Part shown: one piece after another, positions 37,667 to 46,281 of the stretch
Layout of the letters: the number at the start of each line of letters is the position of its first letter
How positions within the stretch are numbered: position 1 is the first letter of the stretch
Origin: Azospirillum sp. 412522
GTDB taxonomy: Bacteria > Pseudomonadota > Alphaproteobacteria > Azospirillales > Azospirillaceae
Assembly: GCF_019805165.1 (NCBI RefSeq)
Contig: NZ_RWIJ01000013.1
Coordinates: 1 to 64,000 of the forward strand
Direction: 5' to 3'
DNA length: 64,000 nucleotides
Program-made: the position numbers and the translations under genes
Notes under the pieces: generated by a model
The model's database searches: none
What the model was told of the DNA's origin: nothing
What the model saw: only the letters and a program-made list of their open reading frames with translations

Positions 37667-39376
37667 TCAATGGTCCTTCTGGTCGGAGCCGGTCATCCGA
37701 TCCCGCAGCGTGTCGGGGATCCGATAGACGTCGAGGTTCTGGCGCAGAATCCGGTCGAGCGCGCCGGACAGCTTAAGGTTAAGCGCAACCGGATAGCCAT
37801 CGTAGAATGACGGGTTGGCTCCGCGCAGGGAAAAGCCGGCGCTGAGTTCACCGCCGGCCTGCCCGTCGATGGTGATCCGCAGAGTATCGTAATGGAAGTC
37901 GGTCAGCGCCCCCAGCAGCATGGCGGTCGGGCTCCCCTCCTCCCCCTTCAGACCGGACGGCGGCTGTGCCGGATCGTAACGCAGGGTGCCCGGTCCGGCG
38001 GACTCGAGCACGCCGCCATTCAGCGTGACGGTCTCGCCTGCGAGGACTACCGGCAGAGTGCCGGCCAGTTTGCCGGATGCCTCCAGCCCATCGATGGCGA
38101 TCAACTCCAGCAGCTTGGCGGCATCGATGCCATCGGCATGCAGGGTGACCGTCCCCTTCGGCTTGGCGGGCGCCAGTTCGAACGGGTCGGCATGCAGCCT
38201 GCCGCCAGCCCAGCGCCATTCAGCCCGATCGACATCGAGCCGCCCATCCCGGCCATAGCCGAACAGCAACGTGCCGTCGGTCAGCGGAATGCCGACGTCC
38301 AGCAAGCCGATGGACAGCTTTTGCCCGTCCGGGACCACCGGTGGTGACAGGCTGGAGAGTGCGATCGTGCCGCTGACCCCAGCGACTGTGACTGGCCCGG
38401 CAGCACCAGCCAACTCCTTCACCACCGCCTGCCCGCTCGTGGCCAAGCCCTTGGCACTCCAGCCGACCGTCGCCTTGCCGTGCAGGGTGCCGGACGCCTT
38501 TTGCAGGAAGGTCTCCGCAAGGGGCGAGATGGCGGCGAGGCCGGGACCGTTCGGGGCGAGGCGGATCGGCTTGGCCACGACCTGCATTCCTCCGGTGCCG
38601 GCGGTCTGGTCGTATGTGCCGTCGAGCGCGACGTCGAGGAGACCACCGGCGCCTTTGGCGGTGCCGTCGATGATCCATGGCCCTTCTCCGGTCTGCACCG
38701 CCCGCAAGGCGACGGCCAACGGAACGATAGGCGCCGGCTTGGCGGTGTTGGCCGCCCGCGCGACCGAAATGTCCGCACGACGCCCATTTCCCTCCCGCTC
38801 CAGCCGAATCACCACCTGTTCGGCCCGCAGGCCGGTTTCCGGAGCGTCGAACCGCGGCGCCCGCAGCTCAGCGGCGACGGCCATGGCATCCGGCCGCCAG
38901 CGCAGAAGCGGAGCATCCTGGACGGAACAAACTGTCGCCCCTTCCGGCAGGTTGAATGGCTGACCGGAAACCGTCAGCCGCTCCGCCTTGGCTGGCAGGC
39001 AACCAGCAGACGTGACGGTCACCACGCCGCCATCCATCCCGACCACCAGCGCACCGGACAGGGTCAGCCGCCCCGACATCGGCAGGTCGAGCGCCTTTGC
39101 GGCAGCTTCCAGCGGGCCACTGTCGCCGGCGAACTCCAGACGCAGGCCGCGCCAGCCCTCGGCGACGCGCATGCCGGTGACAATGACCGCGGCACCGGTG
39201 AAGCCGGTCCCACGCAACACTTCGGTCGCGGTCGCGCCGACCAGCGCCGGTCCGGCCAGGATTATCCCACCCAACCCGACAACGCCAAGCGTCACAGCGA
39301 CCGCTGCCGTCCCCGCTATCGCCCGTCCCAGCCTCAAACCCGCATTCCCTTCCCATATGTCCGTCAGGACCGGCAT
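37667..39376 (-). CDS. ydbH: YdbH-like AsmA-superfamily intermembrane lipid transporter
   Basis: YdbH is one of the AsmA-like proteins (with TamB and YhdP) that carry phospholipids between membranes. The 569-residue protein has one N-terminal membrane helix (VAVTLGVVGLGGIILAG). A long beta-strand-rich periplasmic body follows, ending in the YdbH C-terminal region LKLSGALDRILRQNLDVYRIPD, broken here by a few variations. E. coli YdbH is longer (near 880 residues), so this is a short form. ATG 39376 was chosen. Gene order ydbH-ynbE-ydbL matches E. coli. Confidence 0.84.
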   Translation of the reverse strand: MPVLTDIWEGNAGLRLGRAIAGTAAVAVTLGVVGLGGIILAGPALVGATATEVLRGTGFTGAAVIVTGMRVAEGWRGLRLEFAGDSGPLEAAAKALDLPMSGRLTLSGALVVGMDGGVVTVTSAGCLPAKAERLTVSGQPFNLPEGATVCSVQDAPLLRWRPDAMAVAAELRAPRFDAPETGLRAEQVVIRLEREGNGRRADISVARAANTAKPAPIVPLAVALRAVQTGEGPWIIDGTAKGAGGLLDVALDGTYDQTAGTGGMQVVAKPIRLAPNGPGLAAISPLAETFLQKASGTLHGKATVGWSAKGLATSGQAVVKELAGAAGPVTVAGVSGTIALSSLSPPVVPDGQKLSIGLLDVGIPLTDGTLLFGYGRDGRLDVDRAEWRWAGGRLHADPFELAPAKPKGTVTLHADGIDAAKLLELIAIDGLEASGKLAGTLPVVLAGETVTLNGGVLESAGPGTLRYDPAQPPSGLKGEEGSPTAMLLGALTDFHYDTLRITIDGQAGGELSAGFSLRGANPSFYDGYPVALNLKLSGALDRILRQNLDVYRIPDTLRDRMTGSDQKDH

Positions 39377-39524
39377 GCCATGTCCATGCTCGGATGAACA
39401 CCCGGACGAGTGGCAGTCATCCGTGACTTTTGGCGGATCGTTCTGCCCGCCAGCGCGGCTTTGCATTCCCGCGCTTTTCCCCTATGGTCCGGGGCGCGGA
39501 TTTCGGCTCATCGGAGTGTTTCGC

Positions 39525-40094
39525 ATGAAGCGGTGGACCCGCGCGTTGCTGGCGGCCCTGTTCGCCACAATCTTCACTGTCTCGTTCTTTACAGTTTCTC
39601 AAGGGGAGGCGAAGGCCTTGGATCCGGAAAACACCATTTACCTCGACCTCAAGGACGGTCGCGTGGTGATCGAACTGCGGCCCGACCTGGCGCCGAACCA
39701 CGTCGCCCGTATCAAGGAACTGACCCGTCAGGGCTTCTACAACGGCGTCGTCTTCCACCGCGTCATCGACGGCTTCATGGCCCAGACCGGTGACCCGACC
39801 GGCACCGGCATGGGCGGCTCCGGCAAGAAGCTGAAGGCCGAGTTCTCCAGCACTCCGCACATCCGCGGCACGCTGTCGATGGCCCGCGCGCAGGATCCTG
39901 ACAGCGCCGACAGCCAGTTCTTCATCTGCTTCGCCCCGTCGCAGTTCCTGGACCGCCAGTACACCGTCTGGGGCCGGGTGGTCGAGGGCATGGAGTTCGT
40001 CGACATGATCAAGAAGGGCAGCCAGTCCCGCAACGGTCAGGTCACCGACCCGGACAAGATCATCAAGATGCAGGTCGCCGCCGACGTGAAGTAA
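39525..40094 (+). CDS. ppiA: Periplasmic cyclophilin-type peptidylprolyl isomerase
   Basis: The 189-residue protein has a signal peptide (hydrophobic residues 7-22, cleavage near GEAKA) and a complete cyclophilin domain. The domain has VVFHRVIDGFMAQTGDP, GTGMGGSGKKLKAEF, LSMARAQDPDSADSQFFICF and YTVWGRVVEGM. It should assist folding of exported proteins. ATG 39525 has CGGAG eight bases upstream. It is divergent from ydbH and is followed by a strong terminator. Confidence 0.94.
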   Translation: MKRWTRALLAALFATIFTVSFFTVSQGEAKALDPENTIYLDLKDGRVVIELRPDLAPNHVARIKELTRQGFYNGVVFHRVIDGFMAQTGDPTGTGMGGSGKKLKAEFSSTPHIRGTLSMARAQDPDSADSQFFICFAPSQFLDRQYTVWGRVVEGMEFVDMIKKGSQSRNGQVTDPDKIIKMQVAADVK

Positions 40095-40116
40095 CGTCGT
40101 CGAATCCGCAGATCGC

Positions 40117-40148
40117 GAAAAAGGGGCCGGTTCGCCGGCCCCTTTTTT
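40117..40148. terminator. Bidirectional intrinsic terminator
   Basis: AAAAAGGGGCCGG (40118-40130), loop TTCG, and CCGGCCCC followed by six T residues. The A-rich side lets it work for the cyclophilin (+) and the kinase (-) transcripts. Confidence 0.9.
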
Positions 40149-40169
40149 CGTGCGCGGGATTTCGGTATC

Positions 40170-42833
40170 TCAGCCGCCAGACAGTGCGTTGGTCATGGCC
40201 CGCAGGAGATCCTTCATCGATTGCGGCCGGTCCTGCCAACGCATGGCAAGCCCCGACAGCAGTACTTTCTCGAAACCGGGAGCCAGCACCACACCCAGTT
40301 CGGATGGCTTCGGCACCTTGTCATTCATGAAGCGGGCGGTGGCGTCGGGTGGAGTGCGGCCGGTCAGCGCCAGATAGATCGTGGCACAAAGCGCATAGAC
40401 GTCGGACCAGGGTCCCTGCCGCCCCTCGTTCGAATATTGCTCCGGCGGGGCATAGCCCGGCTTCAGAATCACGGTAAGGCCTGCGCCCGGACGCGCGGTC
40501 TGCCGGGCGGCGCCGAAATCCAACAGCTTGCGGTCACCACCGTTGGTCAGGAAGATATTGTCCGGGCTGATGTCGCGGTGGATCAGTCCCTGGTCATGGA
40601 TGGCCTGCAGTGCTTTGGCGATCGGCATCACCACCGACAGGGTCCGCTTCACGTCGATCCGGCCGCCGCTGTCGGCCAGGTACTTCTTCATGGTGCGGCC
40701 CTCCAGCAGTTCCATGACCAGATAGGCGGTACCGTTCTCCTCGAAGAAATCCTGGACGCCGACGATCTCGCGCACATCGCGCAGGCGGGCAAGGGTCCGT
40801 GCCTCCTCCAGGAATTTCTCCAACCCGGCGGCGAAGGTCTCCGCATGCTCGTCGGAGAAGGGGGAGACGGCCGCGGCGTTGGGAGTGCGGGCGATGAGAT
40901 TGGCCGGGTAATATTCCTTGATCGCCACCTTCACCCGCAGCCGGTCGTCCCAACCCAGGTATGTGGCACCGAACCCACCCTGCCCCAGCACCCGTCCAGC
41001 CCGGTAGCGGCCATGCAGCAACGTACCGGGCACGAGATGGACGCCCGGGCGGTTGTCCGACTTCGCAGGAAAACCGCAAGATCTGCAGGATCCGGAGCCA
41101 GCCTGAACGGCATAACAGCTGGGACACAGGCCGGCCGCCACTCCGGGCGGCGGCGGCGGCGCCACGCCCGCCGGCTGCTGGCCCATGGGGTGCAGAATCG
41201 TCTCTGCGCCACGCACGCCACCCCTGGGCGGATTGCCCTGGAGGTGGAGCGAGGCGACGTCCACAGTGGCCAGTGCGGCTGCCGGCGAAACAGGCGGCAG
41301 AAAGGGCGGCGGCGCGGGAGCCGTGGCCATCTGACGCAGACGATCCAACAGTTCGAGCAGTCGGCGGACCTCGGCCTGGGCGACATCGCTCTCCGGCTGG
41401 GCAAGCTCTGCCTGGAACTGCGGCTGACGGACGATTTCCAGAATGTGTTGGCGCATCAGCGGCAGAGCGCCGTCCTCGCGAATCAGGCCGGAACAGGCGA
41501 CCTCCGCCAGCCGGATGGTACGGCGGCGTGGCACCGGCTCCACCTGCCTCAGACGCACGGCGAGCTGACCGGTCTTGACATAATCGTCCACCGACCGCTC
41601 AGCCCGCGCAGCGATCCGCTCGCAGGCATCCGCCGACAGCGGGGCGGAGCGGATGGCCGCCAACGCACGGGCAAAATCGCGCTCCAGCAAGGCGGTGTCC
41701 GGCGTCTGCACCAACATGTTCTCGATCAGCAGTTCGTTGCCGACGGCGGCTTCCAGCGAGGCGAGAATCTCGTCGGCATGGCGTTCAGCTGCCGGGGCGG
41801 CGGCGACGCGGGTCAGATAATGGATGCGGCAGATCAGGTCCGATTGCCCTTCGCCAAGTTCGACAATCGACCTGCGATAGGCGCTTGCCCCACCCTGCTC
41901 CAGCCGGCGCGAATAGCGTACGGTCAGCGCATCGGCCATCGCCGCTCCGCCGATCAGGCCGTCACGGGTCAGCAGATGGCCGACAAGCGTCTTCAGCAAC
42001 TCCGACTCCTGGTCGAAGGCACCACGGCCGAGCGGCTGGGGCGCCTTCAACTGACGGCGGATGCGGTCGAGCACCGCGGCCCTTGCCTGGGGAAGCTTGC
42101 CCTGGCGGAACAGGGCATTCAGCACGCCGACGCGATTCGGCCCGATGGCCTCCATGCCGATGCGGCCGAACAGCAGGTCGCACAGGGTGGACAGCAGCGT
42201 TCCGGGCAGCAGGTTGACCCCGAACAGCTCCGCCCCTGCGGCGGTGGAGGCCAGGATGTCGCCGATCACACCATCAATGGCCACGACCAGCCGTTCGCTT
42301 CGGCCGAGCTGGTAAAGATCCAGCAGGCGGTCCAGCTTGGCGTTCCAGCTCTTGCACTCCACGATTTCCAGGCCGAGCGCGACCCGCAGATCGTACTCCG
42401 CATCGCCGGTAGGGGTCTTGATCCCTTGGGACAGCAGCCAGTCCACGGGATTGCGGCCACGCGGCATGGCAGCGAAGGCAACCTGTGCGGTGCGCGCCCT
42501 GGCCCAGCTCTCATCCACCGCAGCACGGATGGCGTTGCGCCGCCCCTGCTGTTCCGATCCCGGTGCGCGGACCTGTATCGCCGCCACCCGGGCGATGGCC
42601 GATTCGATCAGAGTTCCCTGTTCCAGGCATGATTTCAGCGGCTTGGCGAGATGGATCAACTCCGTTGGAGTCAAAAGCAGAGGATCCAGATACGACCGCA
42701 GCACCACCCCGATCGCCAGTCGTGCCGACAACCCATGGTAATCGGCCAGCGCGCCGCACAGCTCCGCCTCGTCAAGCGTGCCAATGGCCGACAACGGAGT
42801 CGGCGTCGCGCGGCTGAACAATGGACTGGACAC
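40170..42833 (-). CDS. Large modular serine/threonine protein kinase
   Basis: The C-terminal third (about 600-880) is a Hanks-type kinase with LGQGGFGATYLG (P-loop), Lys in AIKEYYP, HRDISPDNIF (catalytic Asp, with Ser where most kinases have Lys) and LDFGAAR. Ahead of it is a zinc-ribbon pattern, CPSC followed after 10 residues by CRSC. The first 480 residues or so are helical, unlike any domain I recognise; a Pro-rich linker follows (about 510-565). No membrane helix is seen. The start is GTG 42833. It is divergent from the epimerase gene, with a 299-bp gap in which nothing else was recognised. Confidence 0.85.
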   Translation of the reverse strand: MSSPLFSRATPTPLSAIGTLDEAELCGALADYHGLSARLAIGVVLRSYLDPLLLTPTELIHLAKPLKSCLEQGTLIESAIARVAAIQVRAPGSEQQGRRNAIRAAVDESWARARTAQVAFAAMPRGRNPVDWLLSQGIKTPTGDAEYDLRVALGLEIVECKSWNAKLDRLLDLYQLGRSERLVVAIDGVIGDILASTAAGAELFGVNLLPGTLLSTLCDLLFGRIGMEAIGPNRVGVLNALFRQGKLPQARAAVLDRIRRQLKAPQPLGRGAFDQESELLKTLVGHLLTRDGLIGGAAMADALTVRYSRRLEQGGASAYRRSIVELGEGQSDLICRIHYLTRVAAAPAAERHADEILASLEAAVGNELLIENMLVQTPDTALLERDFARALAAIRSAPLSADACERIAARAERSVDDYVKTGQLAVRLRQVEPVPRRRTIRLAEVACSGLIREDGALPLMRQHILEIVRQPQFQAELAQPESDVAQAEVRRLLELLDRLRQMATAPAPPPFLPPVSPAAALATVDVASLHLQGNPPRGGVRGAETILHPMGQQPAGVAPPPPPGVAAGLCPSCYAVQAGSGSCRSCGFPAKSDNRPGVHLVPGTLLHGRYRAGRVLGQGGFGATYLGWDDRLRVKVAIKEYYPANLIARTPNAAAVSPFSDEHAETFAAGLEKFLEEARTLARLRDVREIVGVQDFFEENGTAYLVMELLEGRTMKKYLADSGGRIDVKRTLSVVMPIAKALQAIHDQGLIHRDISPDNIFLTNGGDRKLLDFGAARQTARPGAGLTVILKPGYAPPEQYSNEGRQGPWSDVYALCATIYLALTGRTPPDATARFMNDKVPKPSELGVVLAPGFEKVLLSGLAMRWQDRPQSMKDLLRAMTNALSGG

Positions 42834-43132
42834 TCAGGGCCTTTCCAGCAGGTGGCAGACGACGCGGCAGAGTTGCAACAACGGCGTCCCAGCCGCGTTA
42901 TCGATACCGCCGGCAGAGACGGTAGCCACGTCGCGCCGAACCAGGGCGAATCGCCGGCCGGCCATCTTTGCGCAGCGAGGGTAAAGGACGGGTGTACGAT
43001 ACCCACATTTTTCGTCAAAAGCACATGAGTTGTGTCAGCATCGCACCATCCGGCTTGGGGCCAGCCGGGGTCGTTCCCTTCGCTCTTCGCATGTGCGATA
43101 AAGCATTCCGACGCTGAAGATGGGAGAAACGT

Positions 43133-44029
43133 ATGATCCGGAACGGCACCATCATCGCGTTGCACCATGGACCGATGACCCTTACCGCGACGCCCCATTG
43201 CGGCGGTTCCCTGGCGAGTTGGAGCCTTTCCACCCCGGATGGTGCGGTCGATCTGTTCCGGCCGGCGTCGGGCCGCGCCCTGACAGGCGACTTCGCACCG
43301 GACATGGCGTGTTTTCCCCTGGTCCCCTTTTCCAACCGCATCGGCGGCGGCCGGTTCGTTTTCCAGGGACGGGAGGTCAGGCTCGCCACCGATCCCGGAT
43401 CGCCGCACCGGATTCACGGCCACGGCTGGTCCAGACCTTGGGCCGTGGAAGCCTTTGCAGACAACGCCCTGCGCATGGGGTTCACCCACCGGGCGGACGA
43501 CTGGCCCTGGAGCTATAGCGCCGCGCAGACAGTGGCGCTGGACGGCGAGGGGCTGACCGTCACCCTGGACCTCGTCAACGAGTCGGACAGCGACATGCCG
43601 GCCGGGCTGGGGCTGCACCCTTATTTCGTCAGGACGCCGGGCAGCCGCGTGACAGCCGACGTCCGAACCGTGTGGGAGAATGACGACACCATTCTGCCCT
43701 GCCGCAACCGCCCATTGCCCGCGGCCTGGGATTTCCGCCACGGCGTGACGATGGATGGTCTGGCACTGGACAATGGTTTCACCGGCTGGGCCGGCTCCGC
43801 GACGCTGGACAGGCCACAGGAAAGGCTGCGTCTGACCATGCTCGCCGACGGGCCGGTCGGCCACCTGATCATCTACGCTCCGCCGAACGAATCCTACCTG
43901 TGCCTGGAACCGGTCACCCACATGACCGACGCGCTGAACCGCCCACAGGAACCCGGCGCCGGGGTGATCGCCCTGCCGCCGGGAGAGCGGCTGTCGATGA
44001 CCGTCCGTTTCCTGCCGTCACGGATCTAA
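43133..44029 (+). CDS. Aldose 1-epimerase family protein
   Basis: The 298-residue protein has the galactose-mutarotase fold signatures: FSNRIGGGRF, HRIHGHGWSRPW (catalytic His), GLHPYF and EPVTHMTDALN. Aldose epimerases interconvert the anomers of hexoses. ATG 43133 is preceded by GGGAGAA. The specific sugar is unknown. It appears to be a single-gene unit. Confidence 0.9.
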   Translation: MIRNGTIIALHHGPMTLTATPHCGGSLASWSLSTPDGAVDLFRPASGRALTGDFAPDMACFPLVPFSNRIGGGRFVFQGREVRLATDPGSPHRIHGHGWSRPWAVEAFADNALRMGFTHRADDWPWSYSAAQTVALDGEGLTVTLDLVNESDSDMPAGLGLHPYFVRTPGSRVTADVRTVWENDDTILPCRNRPLPAAWDFRHGVTMDGLALDNGFTGWAGSATLDRPQERLRLTMLADGPVGHLIIYAPPNESYLCLEPVTHMTDALNRPQEPGAGVIALPPGERLSMTVRFLPSRI

Positions 44030-44075
44030 GCGGGGATTATGGAGCCGGTTCGGGAGCGGTTCACGGGCCAGCCCG

Positions 44076-44175
44076 ATGAACGCGCTCAAGTCGGCCGATG
44101 TGGGCATGGTGCGCGTTTTCCCGGTTGGTCGGCACCGAATTCGTCATCGACGGCGGCACCATCCCACCGGTATAG
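44076..44175 (+). pseudogene. SDR oxidoreductase C-terminal remnant
   Basis: One frame from 44076 reads ADVGMVRVF, like the EDVAxMVxFLAS region of SDR enzymes. One base out of phase, 44131-44175 reads GTEFVIDGGTIPPV and a stop, the classical SDR C-terminus. The rest of the enzyme is absent upstream, so this is a frameshifted, truncated relic. Confidence 0.55.
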
Positions 44176-44189
44176 GCCGTAGGCGACGT

Positions 44190-45071
44190 CTAGCGGCAGC
44201 GGACGAATTCGGCGGCGAAGGTGGAGGGTGGCGCCATGCGCAGGATCAGCCGGTCGAATCGCGCCGTGTCGGCGGGCAGCAACTGCAGGGTGGCCAGAGG
44301 CGCCGGTGGCTCCTCCAGCGCTCCCTCCGGCTGCACCGGCTGGATGGCCACCTTCTGAACCGGGTCACCCTCGGCCGCCAGCCTGCCGGCCAGAGGGAAT
44401 TGGGGCACCCGCGGATCTACCGCGGTCAGAACACGGTTGGCCCCGATTTCCAGATAGGACGTCCGGCAATCGTCGATGGCGGTACGGTCGTTGGGATCGG
44501 CCTTGGCCCAGCGGCCGGCCAGCGTCGACAACGCCACCTTGCGGTCGAACGGCGCCGCTTGCGGTTCGGGTGCGGCGAATCGGCGGGCGGCGGCACCGGT
44601 GACCGACAGGGGAAGGTCTTCGACGGGCCGTGCCCGCGCCTGACGCTCCGCCTCCAGCGCCGTCGTGCGCTGGCGGATGACGCGCAGCAGGCAGTCGCTG
44701 CGGATCCTGGTCGCCTTGGCGTCGGCGAGATCGGCCGCCGTCACCTGACAGGCTTCGTCCCGGCGTGCACGCCACACGGTCTGAGCATCGTCGATCGCGG
44801 CGCGCCCGGTGTCATCGGTGGTCGACCCAAGCGCCGTCAATGCAGCGTCCAGCGCAGCGACGGCCTCAGCCAGCTTGGGCTCCCGGCACATCAGCTGCGC
44901 TGCGGGTGTCTCTGCCGAATCGCAGCCTGACGCCAGAGCCCCCGGAGCCCCCGGAGCCGTCGCCACGGGCGAAGGAGTATCTGCCGAGGCCGAAAGGGCC
45001 GGGACCGCGGTCAGCACCGCGAGCAGGGAGCCGGCGGCCAGAAGACCGCCAACCAGGGACAGGGCGCGCAT
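44190..45071 (-). CDS. LprI/DUF1311-like exported protein
   Basis: The 293-residue protein has a signal peptide (ending near ALSASA). Next is a lysozyme-inhibitor LprI-type domain at about 48-135 with GCDSAETPAAQLMCREPKL, VWRARRDEACQ and DCLLRVIRQRT, whose cysteines fit the family pattern. The C-terminal half (about 150-293) is not recognised and contains two further cysteines (DDCRTSY and the final CR). The second half might be a lineage-specific extension. It follows the unknown gene at 45103 by 31 bp and is likely co-transcribed. Confidence 0.7.
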   Translation of the reverse strand: MRALSLVGGLLAAGSLLAVLTAVPALSASADTPSPVATAPGAPGALASGCDSAETPAAQLMCREPKLAEAVAALDAALTALGSTTDDTGRAAIDDAQTVWRARRDEACQVTAADLADAKATRIRSDCLLRVIRQRTTALEAERQARARPVEDLPLSVTGAAARRFAAPEPQAAPFDRKVALSTLAGRWAKADPNDRTAIDDCRTSYLEIGANRVLTAVDPRVPQFPLAGRLAAEGDPVQKVAIQPVQPEGALEEPPAPLATLQLLPADTARFDRLILRMAPPSTFAAEFVRCR

Positions 45072-45102
45072 CGCAGGAAACCTTGGATGGGAAGACGGAA
45101 CG

Positions 45103-46044
45103 TCACGAAGCGGGGAAAGCCTCCAGCACGGCCTTGACCTGACGCTGGAAATCCTGGTCGGTGCGATAGCGCGTCACGACCGACTTGTCACGCTCCACGA
45201 AAAACAGCATGTCGTCCCGGCTGGGAAGCATGCGCGGGTTCGGCTTGTCCAACAGGTCGCCGTTCCAGTCGATCCGCGCCATGAAGTAAACCGCGCGGGC
45301 GAACAGCATGAACAGCTTGTTGTCTGGCGCCAGCTTCTCGCGCCGCAGGAGAGCGAAGTAGTAGTAGTTTCGCCCATGAAAGTAGTTTGTATGAATCGCT
45401 TGCAATGCCGCGAACCGCTCGTCCGGGCTGTTGACTTTCTTAATCTGTTTCTCAAGCCGGAATCCGGCAAAGAAATATTCGCGCGCCTCATGTTCGAACG
45501 AGAAGGCGCTGCCTTTGATCAGGGCCATCTGCTCGCCATAGCGCTTGAGCGCACGGGTTATCAGCAATTCGAGGAAGCGCCGTTCCGCCGCCAGCGTATC
45601 GGGGATGTTGGGCAGCATCTCGAAGACGTGGCGGAGGTGATAGGGATGGCGTACGACGACGACGGGAACGGACAGCTTCTTGCGCGTGGCCGGCGCCCGC
45701 TTCTCCGCCACCAGCGTGACGGCGGGCGACAGCGACGCCATCGTCGCCTGGATCGTGTCGTGCAGCTTCCAGCGCAGCCGGGTCTCCGCCGACTGGCTGC
45801 CCAGGTTCATCCGTGCGAGGAAACGCTTCACCCGGCTGCCGAACGTCTCCTTCGGCAGCTTGCGCGTCGGCAGGTTGGGGACGACGAGCGGATTGCCGAG
45901 AATGTCGGCCTGCGGAGGCAGCGGCTTGAAGTTGAAGTACTTCCCGGTGACGACGCCCCGTCCGGCGCCGCCGGGGCCGGCGTCGCCCATCCCGCCGGAA
46001 CCGCGGTTGCCGCCCATTAGTGAAGAAGCCGCCACCGACACCAT
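45103..46044 (-). CDS. Hypothetical protein, basic and aromatic-rich
   Basis: This protein of about 313 residues is not recognised. After a Gly-rich start (GGNRGSGGMGDAGPGG) it contains basic runs (EKRAPATRKKLS), aromatic clusters (NYFHGRNYYYFALLRREKL) and an acidic DDMLFFVERDKSVVTRY region. It has no cysteine-rich domain, no signal peptide and no membrane helix. The start is uncertain: ATG 46044 has GGGGA ten bases upstream, and ATG 46017 is an alternative. It is divergent from the large transglutaminase across about 240 bp and leads the LprI-like gene. Confidence 0.65.
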   Translation of the reverse strand: MVSVAASSLMGGNRGSGGMGDAGPGGAGRGVVTGKYFNFKPLPPQADILGNPLVVPNLPTRKLPKETFGSRVKRFLARMNLGSQSAETRLRWKLHDTIQATMASLSPAVTLVAEKRAPATRKKLSVPVVVVRHPYHLRHVFEMLPNIPDTLAAERRFLELLITRALKRYGEQMALIKGSAFSFEHEAREYFFAGFRLEKQIKKVNSPDERFAALQAIHTNYFHGRNYYYFALLRREKLAPDNKLFMLFARAVYFMARIDWNGDLLDKPNPRMLPSRDDMLFFVERDKSVVTRYRTDQDFQRQVKAVLEAFPAS

Positions 46045-46281
46045 CCAGACGCGAATCCCCGCCGCAACGATCCCCCGGCTCACACAGGATATAAAGGGTA
46101 ACGCGAACGGAAGAAAGCCGCAGCGCGCGTCATCGGCAACTTCGTGACTTTTTCGCAACTGCGGTAGAAGCGGGGCGGAGGCACCCTGTCGGGACGGATT
46201 TTTCGGTGTTACCGTTGGAGGTGCGACCCCGGACAAACCAGGGCGCGACCATTATCGAACAGGCATGAGGCGGGGTTTTCC

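Noticed and set aside
42834..43132. Possible gene in the gap between the kinase and the epimerase
   Set aside because: Short frames only, none with a ribosome-binding site or recognisable pattern.
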